64,000 nt of DNA, from assembly GCF_021398735.1 (NCBI RefSeq), contig NZ_CP090349.1:1742501-1806500 (forward strand), written 5' to 3'. This document shows positions 33,919 through 44,215 of this stretch, piece by piece; positions within the stretch are counted from its first letter, which is position 1, and each line of letters opens with the position of its first letter. This DNA is from Methylobacterium oryzae. GTDB taxonomy: Bacteria > Pseudomonadota > Alphaproteobacteria > Rhizobiales > Beijerinckiaceae. The translations under genes were made by a program, and so were the position numbers. Below the pieces are notes generated by a model. It was not told the DNA's origin. It saw only the letters and a program-made list of their open reading frames with translations, and searched no databases.

Positions 33919-35136
33919 TTACCGCAGGAGCTGGAGGACGCCCTGCTGGGCGGAGTTGGCCAGCGACAGGGCCGAGATGCCCATAGACTGGCGGGTCGAC
34001 AGCGCCTGCGAGTTGGCCGCCTCCTGGTTCAGGTCGGCGTTCGTCAGGTTGGCCGAGCCCGTCTGCAGCACGTTGATCAGCTGCTTGGAGAAGTCCTGGC
34101 GGTTCTGAACCACCGACAGGTTCGAGCCCAGGGAGCTCGCCGCGGATGTCAGCGAGTTGCCGGCGCTGGTCAGGGTCGCCAGAGTCTTGTTGACGTCCGA
34201 GTTCAGCAGGAAGTTGCCGAGGCCGTTCTGGCTCGACGAGTTGTTCGAGCTGGTGATCGACGACAGGCCGAGACCGCTCGCCGTGGCGTCGACCGAGGCG
34301 ACGTTGAGGGTCGAGCTGCCGGTGTCGTTGAACTTGATGTTCAAGTCATTGCCCTTGCCGGCAATGAGGTTGACGCCGTTGTAGCTGGCGTCGCCGGCGA
34401 GCTGCGTGATCTGGTTGAGCAGGTTGTTGTACTGGTTGGCCAGCGAGGCGCGCTGCGTCACGCCCGAGATCGACAGGTCGCTGGACACCACGGTGCTGGC
34501 GGCGGTGCCGTAGGTCGAGGCGGTGGTGGCCGAGGCGGTGAAGCCGAGCGCCGTCTGGCTGCCGGAGTTCTGGAATTCCACGTCCGCCTGGGCGTTCAGG
34601 ACGATCTTGGTGCCGGTGCTGTCGACCGAGAAGATCGCGCCGGCGCCGAACGAGCCGCTCGACGAGGTCGAGGCCGAGCTGACCGCAGAGTTCAGGGCCG
34701 CGACGGTGGCGCTGATGCTGGAGGAGGCGGCGACCGTGGCCGAGACCGAGGTACCGTTGATCGTCATGAGCACCGTCTGGGAGGCGGTGCTGGCGCTGTA
34801 GGCGTTGGCGGCGGTGCCGGTGGTGGAGAGCTGGGTCGAGAGCGCCTGGTTGGCGATCGACTTGGCCTGGTCCACGAGCTTCTGGATCGAGGTGATGCCC
34901 TGGTTGGCGGCCTGGATCGACTGGATACCGTTGGAGACGCCGTCGAGGAGCGAGTTCAGGCTCGAGGAGCGTCCGTCGAGGGCCTGGGAGGTGAAGAAGT
35001 TGGTCGGGTTGTCGAGGGCGGAGTTGACGGTCTTGCCGGTCGCGAGCCGGTTCTGGGTGGTCGCCATCAGCTGGGCGGTGTCCTGCAGCGAGAGCAGGTT
35101 CTGACGCGTGGCGGCCGACAGGGTGATCGAGGACAT
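33919..35136 (-). CDS. fliC: Flagellin, copy B
   Basis: This is a 405-residue flagellin, chosen from the ATG at 35136 because it matches copy A exactly; a start further upstream would add nine residues. It has the same terminal domains as copy A and differs in the variable middle: by my count 22 substitutions, clustered at 67-162 and 248-335. It shares the GAAAGATA site before the start and a leader stem-loop with copy A, but has no TTAA-N7-TTAAC box. It diverges from a glycosyltransferase-like gene at 35336, raising the possibility of filament glycosylation. Confidence 0.95.
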   Translation of the reverse strand: MSSITLSAATRQNLLSLQDTAQLMATTQNRLATGKTVNSALDNPTNFFTSQALDGRSSSLNSLLDGVSNGIQSIQAANQGITSIQKLVDQAKSIANQALSTQLSTTGTAANAYSASTASQTVLMTINGTSVSATVAASSSISATVAALNSAVSSASTSSSGSFGAGAIFSVDSTGTKIVLNAQADVEFQNSGSQTALGFTASATTASTYGTAASTVVSSDLSISGVTQRASLANQYNNLLNQITQLAGDASYNGVNLIAGKGNDLNIKFNDTGSSTLNVASVDATASGLGLSSITSSNNSSSQNGLGNFLLNSDVNKTLATLTSAGNSLTSAASSLGSNLSVVQNRQDFSKQLINVLQTGSANLTNADLNQEAANSQALSTRQSMGISALSLANSAQQGVLQLLR

Positions 35137-35161
35137 AGGTCTTATCTTTCTGATTTGATGC

Positions 35162-35176
35162 ACCCGTTTCTCGGGT
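35162..35176 (-). promoter_or_regulatory. Conserved flagellin leader stem-loop, copy B
   Basis: On the transcribed strand this reads ACCCGAGAAACGGGT, a perfect 5-base stem with a 5-base loop, 26-40 bases before the flagellin start. It matches the copy A element in sequence and spacing, although the surrounding leader differs. Confidence 0.6.
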
Positions 35177-35335
35177 ACGCCAGTAATCGCCCTTCAAATG
35201 TTTCGCGGGGGTTAAATCAATTGCTGACTCCGAGTGTGTCCGAAGTGATCGTTAATGAATCGATCCTTGAAGCGCTAAGTATTTACGGATCGCGGAGCGT
35301 GTTCAAGATCTATTAACCATCCGCAGCCATAAGCT

Positions 35336-36067
35336 GTGACGCAAACCAAGTCTGTCGCGCCTGCCCGACCGGTGCCGATCCGGTTCGGTCGGCGCGGCGG
35401 GTACGGGGCGCACCTTGCAGGGAGCTCAGATGTGATCGCTCAAGCGTCTGGTGATGTTGGCGCCGCGACCCCTTCAGCGTCGCCGAAGTTGCCCCATGTG
35501 GCGATCGCGATCCCCTGCGGGACCATGGTCCACGCGGACTTCGCCGTGAGCCTCGGATCGATGATGCACTCGCTCGGCGAGATGCCGATGTCGATCGTCG
35601 TCGGGAAGTCGTCGATCGTCGCCGATGCCCGCAACCTCGGCCTCGAATACGCGCAGAAGTACGGGGCGGAGTACGTCCTGTTCATCGACAGCGACATGAC
35701 CTTCCCGAAGGACGCACTCCTCAAGCTCCTCGTAAGGCAGGTCGACATCATCGGCGCGACCTATTCCCGCCGCACCGCCCCGTTCCACTTCCTGGGCGAC
35801 ATCCTCCCGGAGCAGCCGGCCGACGCGCCGAAGGGTCTGCTGGAGATGTCCCGGATCCCGACCGGCTTCCTGCTGATCAAGTCCACGGTCTTCGAGAAGC
35901 TGAAGAAGCCCTATTTCCGCTTCCGCGTCGACGAGGAAGCCGGCGTGAACATCGGCGAGGACTTCGACTTCAGCGACCGCGCACGCGCCGCCGGCTTCCG
36001 GATCTGGTGCGATCCGTATCTCAGCAAGGAGCTCGGCCATATCGGCGAGCAATCCTTCAAGCTCTGA
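35336..36067 (+). CDS. Glycosyltransferase-like protein (GT-A fold)
   Basis: This encodes 243 residues from a GTG at 35336; no strong ribosome binding site is visible and a later start is possible. The N-terminal 50 residues look disordered. The core has the nucleotide-sugar-type pattern: VAIAIPCGTMVHADFA, ADARNLGLEYAQ, then YVLFIDSDMTFP with the metal-binding DSD, and a later GEDFDFSDRARAAGFRIW. It is a probable glycosyltransferase of the GT2/Anp1 sort. A weak CtrA-like site (TTCA-N7-TTAACC, 35302-35318) lies just before the start. Its closeness to flagellin B suggests filament or surface glycan modification. Confidence 0.7.
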   Translation: MTQTKSVAPARPVPIRFGRRGGYGAHLAGSSDVIAQASGDVGAATPSASPKLPHVAIAIPCGTMVHADFAVSLGSMMHSLGEMPMSIVVGKSSIVADARNLGLEYAQKYGAEYVLFIDSDMTFPKDALLKLLVRQVDIIGATYSRRTAPFHFLGDILPEQPADAPKGLLEMSRIPTGFLLIKSTVFEKLKKPYFRFRVDEEAGVNIGEDFDFSDRARAAGFRIWCDPYLSKELGHIGEQSFKL

Positions 36068-36116
36068 CAGCGTTCCGCGCCGCGGCGCGCGACCCCCGAC
36101 ACGGTGAGGCGTGGGA

Positions 36117-36914
36117 ATGAGGATCGCGATCATCACGCCGTCGAGGCTCAAACCCTCGACCCTGGCCGGAAAGGCCGGCCAGTACTTTTTGGAGCACGCG
36201 ATCGCGAGCGCCAACGCCCAGGAGCTCGACCGGCCGGCGACGATCCACTTCTTCGTCGGGATCGACCCCGGGATCGAGATCCCGGCGCGGCTCGCCGCGC
36301 ACCCGCAGACCACCTTCGCACGCGGCCCGCAGAGGGGCCAGATCCCCGCGCTGAACGCCGCCATTGCCGCCGTCGACGACAGCTGGGACCTCGTCGGCTT
36401 CCTCGAGGACGACGATCACTGGCTGCCGGCCTATCTGGGCTTCGCGCTGAGGGCCCTCGAGAGCTTCGATTTCGTCTCCTCGACGCAGCTCGAGACCGAC
36501 GAGGCCGGCGAGGTGGTGCGGATCAACGACTTCGCGACGCCGTCGGGCTGGCTGATGCGGCGGACGACCTTCGCGCAGGTCGGCGCGATCAGCCCGGCCG
36601 CGAAGTGGCACTACGACAACGAGTGGCTCGGCCGCCTCGCCGAGACCGGCCTGCGCCGCGCCCACCTCGTCGAGGCGACGGCGCCCGTCACGCTGCAGGA
36701 CGCGATCCAGGTCCGTCCGTGGCTCGCCAACGTCCTGCGCAACGGCGGCCCCAACGTGCAGCTCGTGCGGCACGGCTTCGTCCTGCCGCTGGTGTGCCGC
36801 CTCGTGCATCCGGGCTCCGGGACCTCGGATGTCGGCTCGGGCGGCACCTCCAAGGCCGAGAGCAACGCCGAGTACCAGCGGCTGGTCGACCGCTTCGGTC
36901 GCATCCCCTGGTGA
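36117..36914 (+). CDS. Glycosyltransferase-like protein (GT-A fold)
   Basis: This encodes 265 residues from the ATG at 36117. The N-terminal strand RIAIITPSRL is followed by ALNAAIAAVDDSWDLVGFLEDDDHWLP, in which the acidic DDD cluster matches the sugar-nucleotide and metal site of GT2 enzymes. A later region TPSGWLMRRTTFAQVG is typical of acceptor-side loops. It follows the previous glycosyltransferase-like gene in the same direction, 49 bases on, so the two may act in sequence on one glycan. The acceptor is unknown. Confidence 0.75.
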   Translation: MRIAIITPSRLKPSTLAGKAGQYFLEHAIASANAQELDRPATIHFFVGIDPGIEIPARLAAHPQTTFARGPQRGQIPALNAAIAAVDDSWDLVGFLEDDDHWLPAYLGFALRALESFDFVSSTQLETDEAGEVVRINDFATPSGWLMRRTTFAQVGAISPAAKWHYDNEWLGRLAETGLRRAHLVEATAPVTLQDAIQVRPWLANVLRNGGPNVQLVRHGFVLPLVCRLVHPGSGTSDVGSGGTSKAESNAEYQRLVDRFGRIPW

Positions 36915-36915
36915 A

Positions 36916-36940
36916 GGCGCCGGGTGGAGCACCCGACGCC
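36916..36940. terminator. Hairpin between convergent genes
   Basis: This is a 10-base-pair stem with one mismatch and a GGAGC loop (GGCGCCGGGT / ACCCGACGCC) placed between the glycosyltransferase stop at 36914 and the ATP-grasp-like stop at 36969. There is no clear U tract. It could serve either strand. Confidence 0.5.
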
Positions 36941-36968
36941 CGCAGCCCCCCTGCCCGAGGCGGCCGAC

Positions 36969-38180
36969 CTAGGCGGTCCGCCCCCGAGCCCGCCCCCGCA
37001 GCGCGTCCTGGAACGCGGCGAAGACCCGGCGCATCTGCGGGGCCTTGTAGGGGTACAGCTCCGCCGAATCCATGTCGTGGACGACCATCCCGGTATCGGC
37101 CTCGAAGACCAGCAGACGGCCGTCCGCGCTCTCGGCGCAGTCGATGATCAGGTAATCGAGGCCGATCCTGCGGTGGATCTCGGCGAACGCGGCGCGGTGG
37201 CGCTCGGCGAAGTCGGTGTCGAACGTGGCCATGGCGGCGGCCTCGACCTGCCGCTTCACCGGATCCTCCAGCATGCCGGCGTTGAGGTAGTGGATCATCC
37301 AGTGATCGCGGATGGCCATGTGGCAGAGGTAGGGCACACCGTCGATCAGTACGATGCGCAATTTCCGATAGAGGCCGTCGGGACCGCGGTAATCGCAGAA
37401 CTGCGTGACGTAGAACGCCTCGGCCTCCGTCTGCGCGAGGTAGAGATGCAGGTCCTCCGACCGGTCGATCTTCTGGAGGTCGTTGCCGGCGTGCGTGTCC
37501 AGAGGGCGCACGAGGAGCGGGTATGTCGGTCCCTCGGCTCTGCGGGACGCCGCGGCGCTCAGGATGGAGCGGCTCACGCGGACGACCTCCGGCGCCAGGA
37601 TCTCATCCGCCCCGCGGAGCGCGTCCGCGATCCCGTGGCGGGACGTCTTGAGGACGTGGCGCGGGTGATTGACGATCGGCCGCGTCCACTGGTCCGCCGC
37701 CGCCGCGAGGGCTTCCAGGAGCGGCTCGGCGGTCCGCGCGTAGGCGATGCCCGTGACGATGACGTCGTGCGCCGGCAGGTCGTGCGGGATCGGCTCGCCG
37801 GGGCGGAGATAGAGGTAGGTGAGGCCGAAATCGCCGTCGTTCAGCAGGAAGTCGATCGGCGTGTTGGCCATGAGATCGCCGGCCGTGACCAGGACGAGGA
37901 CGCGAATCCGCGCCTGATCCGGGTTCGAGCGCAGCGAGAAGACCCGCTGTCCGTCCAGCACCTCTCTCTGGAGCGCGAGCCCCTCGGTGAAGCGGTGCTT
38001 CAGCAGCAGGATCGTCGCCATGTCCAGCGCCGTCCCGGCGTCGAGGGCGGAGTCTCCGCCCTCGGCGAGGATCTCGGCGGCCAGGGCGGCCATGTCGGCG
38101 CCCTCGAAGGCCGCCCGGATCAGGCGGGCCGGGCCGATCATCGGGTTCGGGTTGTCGATCCCCGCAACGTGCGCTTGCAT
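36969..38180 (-). CDS. ATP-grasp-like protein with N-terminal helical region
   Basis: This encodes 403 residues from the ATG at 38180, with a GGAGG site. The N-terminal 110 residues are helical. The remainder resembles RimK/glutathione-synthetase-type ATP-grasp enzymes: PIVNHPRHVLKTSRHG, YPLLVRPLDTHAGNDLQKI (nucleotide-binding lysine region), LDYLIIDCAESADGRLLVFEADTGMVVHDMD as the catalytic acidic stretch. Such enzymes join a carboxylate to an amine. The substrate is unknown. It converges on the glycosyltransferase pair. Confidence 0.7.
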   Translation of the reverse strand: MQAHVAGIDNPNPMIGPARLIRAAFEGADMAALAAEILAEGGDSALDAGTALDMATILLLKHRFTEGLALQREVLDGQRVFSLRSNPDQARIRVLVLVTAGDLMANTPIDFLLNDGDFGLTYLYLRPGEPIPHDLPAHDVIVTGIAYARTAEPLLEALAAAADQWTRPIVNHPRHVLKTSRHGIADALRGADEILAPEVVRVSRSILSAAASRRAEGPTYPLLVRPLDTHAGNDLQKIDRSEDLHLYLAQTEAEAFYVTQFCDYRGPDGLYRKLRIVLIDGVPYLCHMAIRDHWMIHYLNAGMLEDPVKRQVEAAAMATFDTDFAERHRAAFAEIHRRIGLDYLIIDCAESADGRLLVFEADTGMVVHDMDSAELYPYKAPQMRRVFAAFQDALRGRARGRTA

Positions 38181-38369
38181 CAGAGCCTCCGAGCCGTGGG
38201 GTCGCCGCAGCGATCCCGGAACCGCGATCAGGTGTTTCGAATCGCGCTCCGCGGCACGACGAACGCACTCTGACCGCACGGAGGTTTACGAAGCGCTAAC
38301 CATGTTCTCGGTTCACCGGCGGCAGTCCCGGCCGCGACGCGGAGGCCGTGCACGCGCGTCAGGCGTGCC

Positions 38370-40682
<2,313 letters not shown>

Positions 40683-40758
40683 GGGTTCTCCGACTAGGGT
40701 CGCGGCGACGGACGAGCTGCCTGGGTGGGGCGCCAAGCCGTCGGAAACAAGGCACCGG

Positions 40759-41001
40759 TCAGGGGCGCGGCTGCGCGTCCGCCCCGGCCTCGGCCTTCAC
40801 GGCCCGGGCACAATCCAGGATGCGGTGCCGGGCATCGGGATCCTTGATCGAGAACCACAGGGTCAGCAATTCTTCGGTCATCGCACGATCGTCCTGCGGG
40901 TCCGGATCGAAGAAGACGTCGACCGAACATCCGAGAGTCTCGGCCAGATCGCCGAGAAGGCGACGCGACCGTTCGTTCGGGACTCTGCTGTGATCTGCCA
41001 T
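40759..41001 (-). CDS. Small protein like the C-terminus of XRE regulators, copy 2
   Basis: This encodes 80 residues from the ATG at 41001. The sequence LLGDLAETLGCSVDVFFDPDPQ followed by EELLTLWFSIKDPDARHRILDCARAV aligns by eye with the 32980-33210 protein, and both lack a helix-turn-helix. The tail is longer and acidic/Pro-rich. It is co-directional with tex, 76 bases upstream of it, but is not obviously part of its operon. The function is unknown. Confidence 0.65.
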   Translation of the reverse strand: MADHSRVPNERSRRLLGDLAETLGCSVDVFFDPDPQDDRAMTEELLTLWFSIKDPDARHRILDCARAVKAEAGADAQPRP

Positions 41002-41428
41002 CACGTCGATCCGCCTCGCAGCGCCACCGGGTGCTGCCGCCAGAATGCCCTCGACCCCGCCCGCAACGGGTCAGAGCATCGAGATCCAGACAATCCAGTC
41101 AAGTCCGCACGTCGCAGGCTTGTCGCGGCGTCGGCAGCGCGGATGCCGAGGCGGCTGTCACGGGGCCAGCGCAGTTCCTGGGGATAGCTGGCCGGCTGTC
41201 CGCTCATCCTGGCACGGATTTCGCACCCGATTGTTCGGGTCAGATCTCGATGGATAGCTGGCACGATGCTGAACCATCGATCTCCCCGCGCTTCGTCCAC
41301 GAAGACAACAGTCTTCAGCAGAATTTCGCGGCGGCCGGCGCGCCTTGACGGTCGCGAAACAACGTCATCCGGATGTCACCCGCGGATGCAAGTCTTTCGC
41401 TTCGCATGTCCCGGACAGGGAGGCGCCC
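41002..41428. other. Intergenic region, no supported gene
   Basis: These 427 bases contain frames without ribosome binding sites. No repeat or terminator is recognised. Confidence 0.45.
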
Positions 41429-41629
41429 GTGCAATTCGAGATACGAGAGCGTAGCCGGTCGCTGTGGTCCTGGGTTCTCGTCAACGAGACTGACGAGCCC
41501 GTTCTCGAATCGCGACGCAGCTTCCCGTCCCGCGCCCAGGCCACGGCGGCGGCCCTGGCCTTCTCCCAGCTCGTCTCCCGTGCGGGGCGCAGCCTGGGCG
41601 GCGGCCCGCGTCAGGTCGGGTTCCTCTGA
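41429..41629 (+). CDS. Small DUF1508/YegP-like protein
   Basis: This encodes 66 residues from a GTG at 41429, with an AGGGAGG site seven bases before it. The order VQFEIRERSRSLWSWVLVNETDEPVLESRRSF then SRAQATAAALAFSQLV resembles the YegP fold (strand, hairpin, W-containing strand, helix). It has no signal peptide. The assignment rests on pattern resemblance. Confidence 0.55.
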   Translation: MQFEIRERSRSLWSWVLVNETDEPVLESRRSFPSRAQATAAALAFSQLVSRAGRSLGGGPRQVGFL

Positions 41630-41652
41630 CGGTAGCTTGCTCCGGTCCGGTG

Positions 41653-41820
41653 TCAGGTCGTCCGGATCCGGTGGCGCACGAGGCTCACGAGACTCGTGGC
41701 GGCGATGACGCAGCCGACGCCCATCGCGCCGAGGCAGCTGATGGTGCGGATCGGCTCGCCGCGGGCCAGGACGATGGCCACCGCGAGCGGCAGGAGCAGG
41801 AACACGAACAGCAGGGTCAT
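41653..41820 (-). CDS. Small membrane protein, two helices
   Basis: This encodes 55 residues from the ATG at 41820. Residues 2-18 (TLLFVFLLLPLAVAIVL) and about 25-45 are hydrophobic helices, with a basic tail RHRIRTT. It probably sits in the inner membrane. No family is recognised. Confidence 0.55.
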   Translation of the reverse strand: MTLLFVFLLLPLAVAIVLARGEPIRTISCLGAMGVGCVIAATSLVSLVRHRIRTT

Positions 41821-42003
41821 GACCGGATCCGAATGACGATGCGCGAATCTAGGACCCGAATGGTTAATCACTTCTCACGGCTCGGTCCGGCTGACGGCCT
41901 CGGTGGACCTCGCGATCGGGGCGGACCGACACGTCTTCGCGAGCGGCGCTGAGCGTTCCCGGGCGCGCCGCGACCCGTCACTCGGCGGGCGGACGGACCG
42001 CAA

Positions 42004-44163
42004 TCACCGTTCGCGCGCGTCGAGGCGGACGAGACGGTCGACCAGGGCCCGGTCGTGCAGGAGCGCCATCCGCTCCTTCGGCGAGAGCCACGCCTGCGCC
42101 TCCGCCACCGTCTCGGCCTCGCAGACCTTGGCGGTGGCCAGGGTCTGGTCCGGATCGATCGCGCCCCGGGGCCGCCGCTGTCCGAGGGGCAGCATCCGCG
42201 TGTGGTCACGCGCGAGGTCGGGATCGGCGTGGAGGGCCGCGAGGGCATCCGTCTCGTCGAACCCACGCTCCGCGTTGCGGGCCGCGAGGGACGCGGCGCG
42301 GACCGCGATCTCCGGCGGGGTGGCCTCTTCCGGCGTGGCGAGGAGCAGGCGTCGCTTGAGCGCCAGGCCGAGCCCGAGCTGGCCGCTCGCCCAGGAGATC
42401 GGGATCGCCAGAACGAGACCCAGGATCGTCGGGCTCATCCAGAGGAACAGCGAGGTGGCGATCGCGAAGGCGGCGACGCCCGCCACCAGCCCCAGCAGCG
42501 TGTGCCAGCGATGGCGGACGACGATGTCGCGCAGCGGGATCGAGCCGTCGTCCCGCCGCTGCGGGTTCCAGCCCGTGTCCCGTCCGAGCAGGATGCCCAT
42601 CACGGAGCCCGACTGGATCACCATCGCCACCGGCGCCACCAGGGCGGACAGCAGGATCTCGACGAGGCTAGACAGGACGAGCCGTCCGGCGCCGCCGCAG
42701 GCGCGCCGCACCGGGCCGTCCAGCAGCGCCAGGATCAGGCCGAGGAACTTGGGTGCCAGCAGCACCGCCATGGTCAGGCCGAACAGCTGGAGCGCGCGGA
42801 CCGGATCGAAGCGCGGGAAGACCGGCGAGAAGCCGGCGCCGCCGAAATAGTCCGGCCGCTCCGTCGCCGTCTGGAGCACCAGCAGGATGCCGACCACCAG
42901 CTGCAGCAGCCACAGCGGTGAGGCGAGGTAGCCGGCGATGCCGGTGGCGAAGTGCTGCCGCGTCGCGGGATGCAGCCCGGCGGAGCCGATCACCCGCGCG
43001 TGCTGAAGATTGCCCTGCGCCCAGCGCCGGTCGCGCACCGCCACGTCGATCAGCGAGGGCGGGCTCTCCTCGTACGAGCCCGGCAGGCGATGGAGCATGT
43101 ACACCGCCCAGCCCGCCCGGCGGATCAGGGCCGCCTCGACGAAGTCATGGGACAGGATGTGTCCGCCGAAAGGCGGTTTCCCGGGCAGGTCCGGCAGGCC
43201 GCAGGAATCCGCGAAGGCGCGGGTCCGGATGATCGCGTTGTGACCCCAGTAGTTGCCGTCCCGGCCCGACCACGCGGCGAGGCCGGCTGCGATCACCGGG
43301 CCGTAGATCCGGGCCGCGAATTGCTGGAGTCGGGCGAACAGGGTGTTGCGGTTGATGATCAGCGGCAGCGTCTGGATGATCCCGGCATCCGGGTCCGCCT
43401 CCATGGCGGCCGCGAGCGCCACGACGGCAGATCCGCTCATCAGGCTGTCGGCGTCCAGCACGAGCATGTGGTCGTAGCGCCCGCCCCAGCGGGTGACGAA
43501 ATCGCCGATGTTCCCGGCCTTGCGGTGATGGTTCTTCGGCCGGTGCCGGTAGTAGAGCCGGGCCTCGGGGCCGAGCCGGCCGCGCAGGTCGAGATAGGCC
43601 CGCTCCTCGGCGATCCAGGCATCGGGCTGGGTGGAGTCCGACAGGACGAACCAGTCGAAATGATCGCCCAGCCCGGTCGCCTCGACCGCCTCGCGCATGG
43701 CCTCGATGCCCGCGAAGGTGCGGGCCGTCGCCTCGTTGTAGACGGGCATCAGGACCGCGGTCCGCGTGCGCAGCGCGGCCGGGTTCGGCGCCGGCCGGGG
43801 CCGGCGCAGCAGCGTCGCGAAGCCGAGCACCGCGCTGGTGAAGGCCAGGGCGATCCACGAGAAGGTCAGGCAGAACAGGACGACCAGCACGAGCTGGAGG
43901 GCGGTCGGGCTGCCGGAGACCGACACGGTCTCGACCATCTGCCAGCCGCCGAAGGCCGTGAGCGCCAGGGCGCCGCCGAACACCAGGATCCGCTCAGGCC
44001 AGGGCGTCCGGACCCGGCGCTCCGGCCGGTGACCGAGCCCCGGATCCCAGCGCGCCAGATCCTGGACGGGCATCGACAGGGGAGCCTCGGGCGGCAGATA
44101 ACGGCCGCCGTCGGTCACGGTCTCGCGCCCGGAACCGGCGTCCGTCGCTGGCGGCAACATCAT
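42004..44163 (-). CDS. opgH: Glucans biosynthesis glucosyltransferase OpgH/MdoH
   Basis: This is a roughly 719-residue polytopic inner-membrane enzyme, taken from the ATG at 44163. It has a GT2 catalytic domain with VLMPVYNEATARTFAGI, MLVLDADSLMSGSAV and DRRWAQGNLQHARVIG (the Q/RxxRW motif), flanked by about eight membrane helices. It polymerises the beta-glucan backbone of osmoregulated periplasmic glucans. It is directly downstream of opgG on the same strand, 52 bases apart, which is the usual opgGH order. Confidence 0.94.
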   Translation of the reverse strand: MMLPPATDAGSGRETVTDGGRYLPPEAPLSMPVQDLARWDPGLGHRPERRVRTPWPERILVFGGALALTAFGGWQMVETVSVSGSPTALQLVLVVLFCLTFSWIALAFTSAVLGFATLLRRPRPAPNPAALRTRTAVLMPVYNEATARTFAGIEAMREAVEATGLGDHFDWFVLSDSTQPDAWIAEERAYLDLRGRLGPEARLYYRHRPKNHHRKAGNIGDFVTRWGGRYDHMLVLDADSLMSGSAVVALAAAMEADPDAGIIQTLPLIINRNTLFARLQQFAARIYGPVIAAGLAAWSGRDGNYWGHNAIIRTRAFADSCGLPDLPGKPPFGGHILSHDFVEAALIRRAGWAVYMLHRLPGSYEESPPSLIDVAVRDRRWAQGNLQHARVIGSAGLHPATRQHFATGIAGYLASPLWLLQLVVGILLVLQTATERPDYFGGAGFSPVFPRFDPVRALQLFGLTMAVLLAPKFLGLILALLDGPVRRACGGAGRLVLSSLVEILLSALVAPVAMVIQSGSVMGILLGRDTGWNPQRRDDGSIPLRDIVVRHRWHTLLGLVAGVAAFAIATSLFLWMSPTILGLVLAIPISWASGQLGLGLALKRRLLLATPEEATPPEIAVRAASLAARNAERGFDETDALAALHADPDLARDHTRMLPLGQRRPRGAIDPDQTLATAKVCEAETVAEAQAWLSPKERMALLHDRALVDRLVRLDARER

Positions 44164-44215
44164 GGTCTCGTCCAGTCGCACGGGGGAGGCCGTTCCTCAG
44201 CAATCGGGTCGGGGT

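Noticed and set aside
41001..41300. Minus-strand 99-codon frame
   Set aside because: No ribosome binding site, shadow-like composition, and it abuts the small XRE-like gene only by chance.
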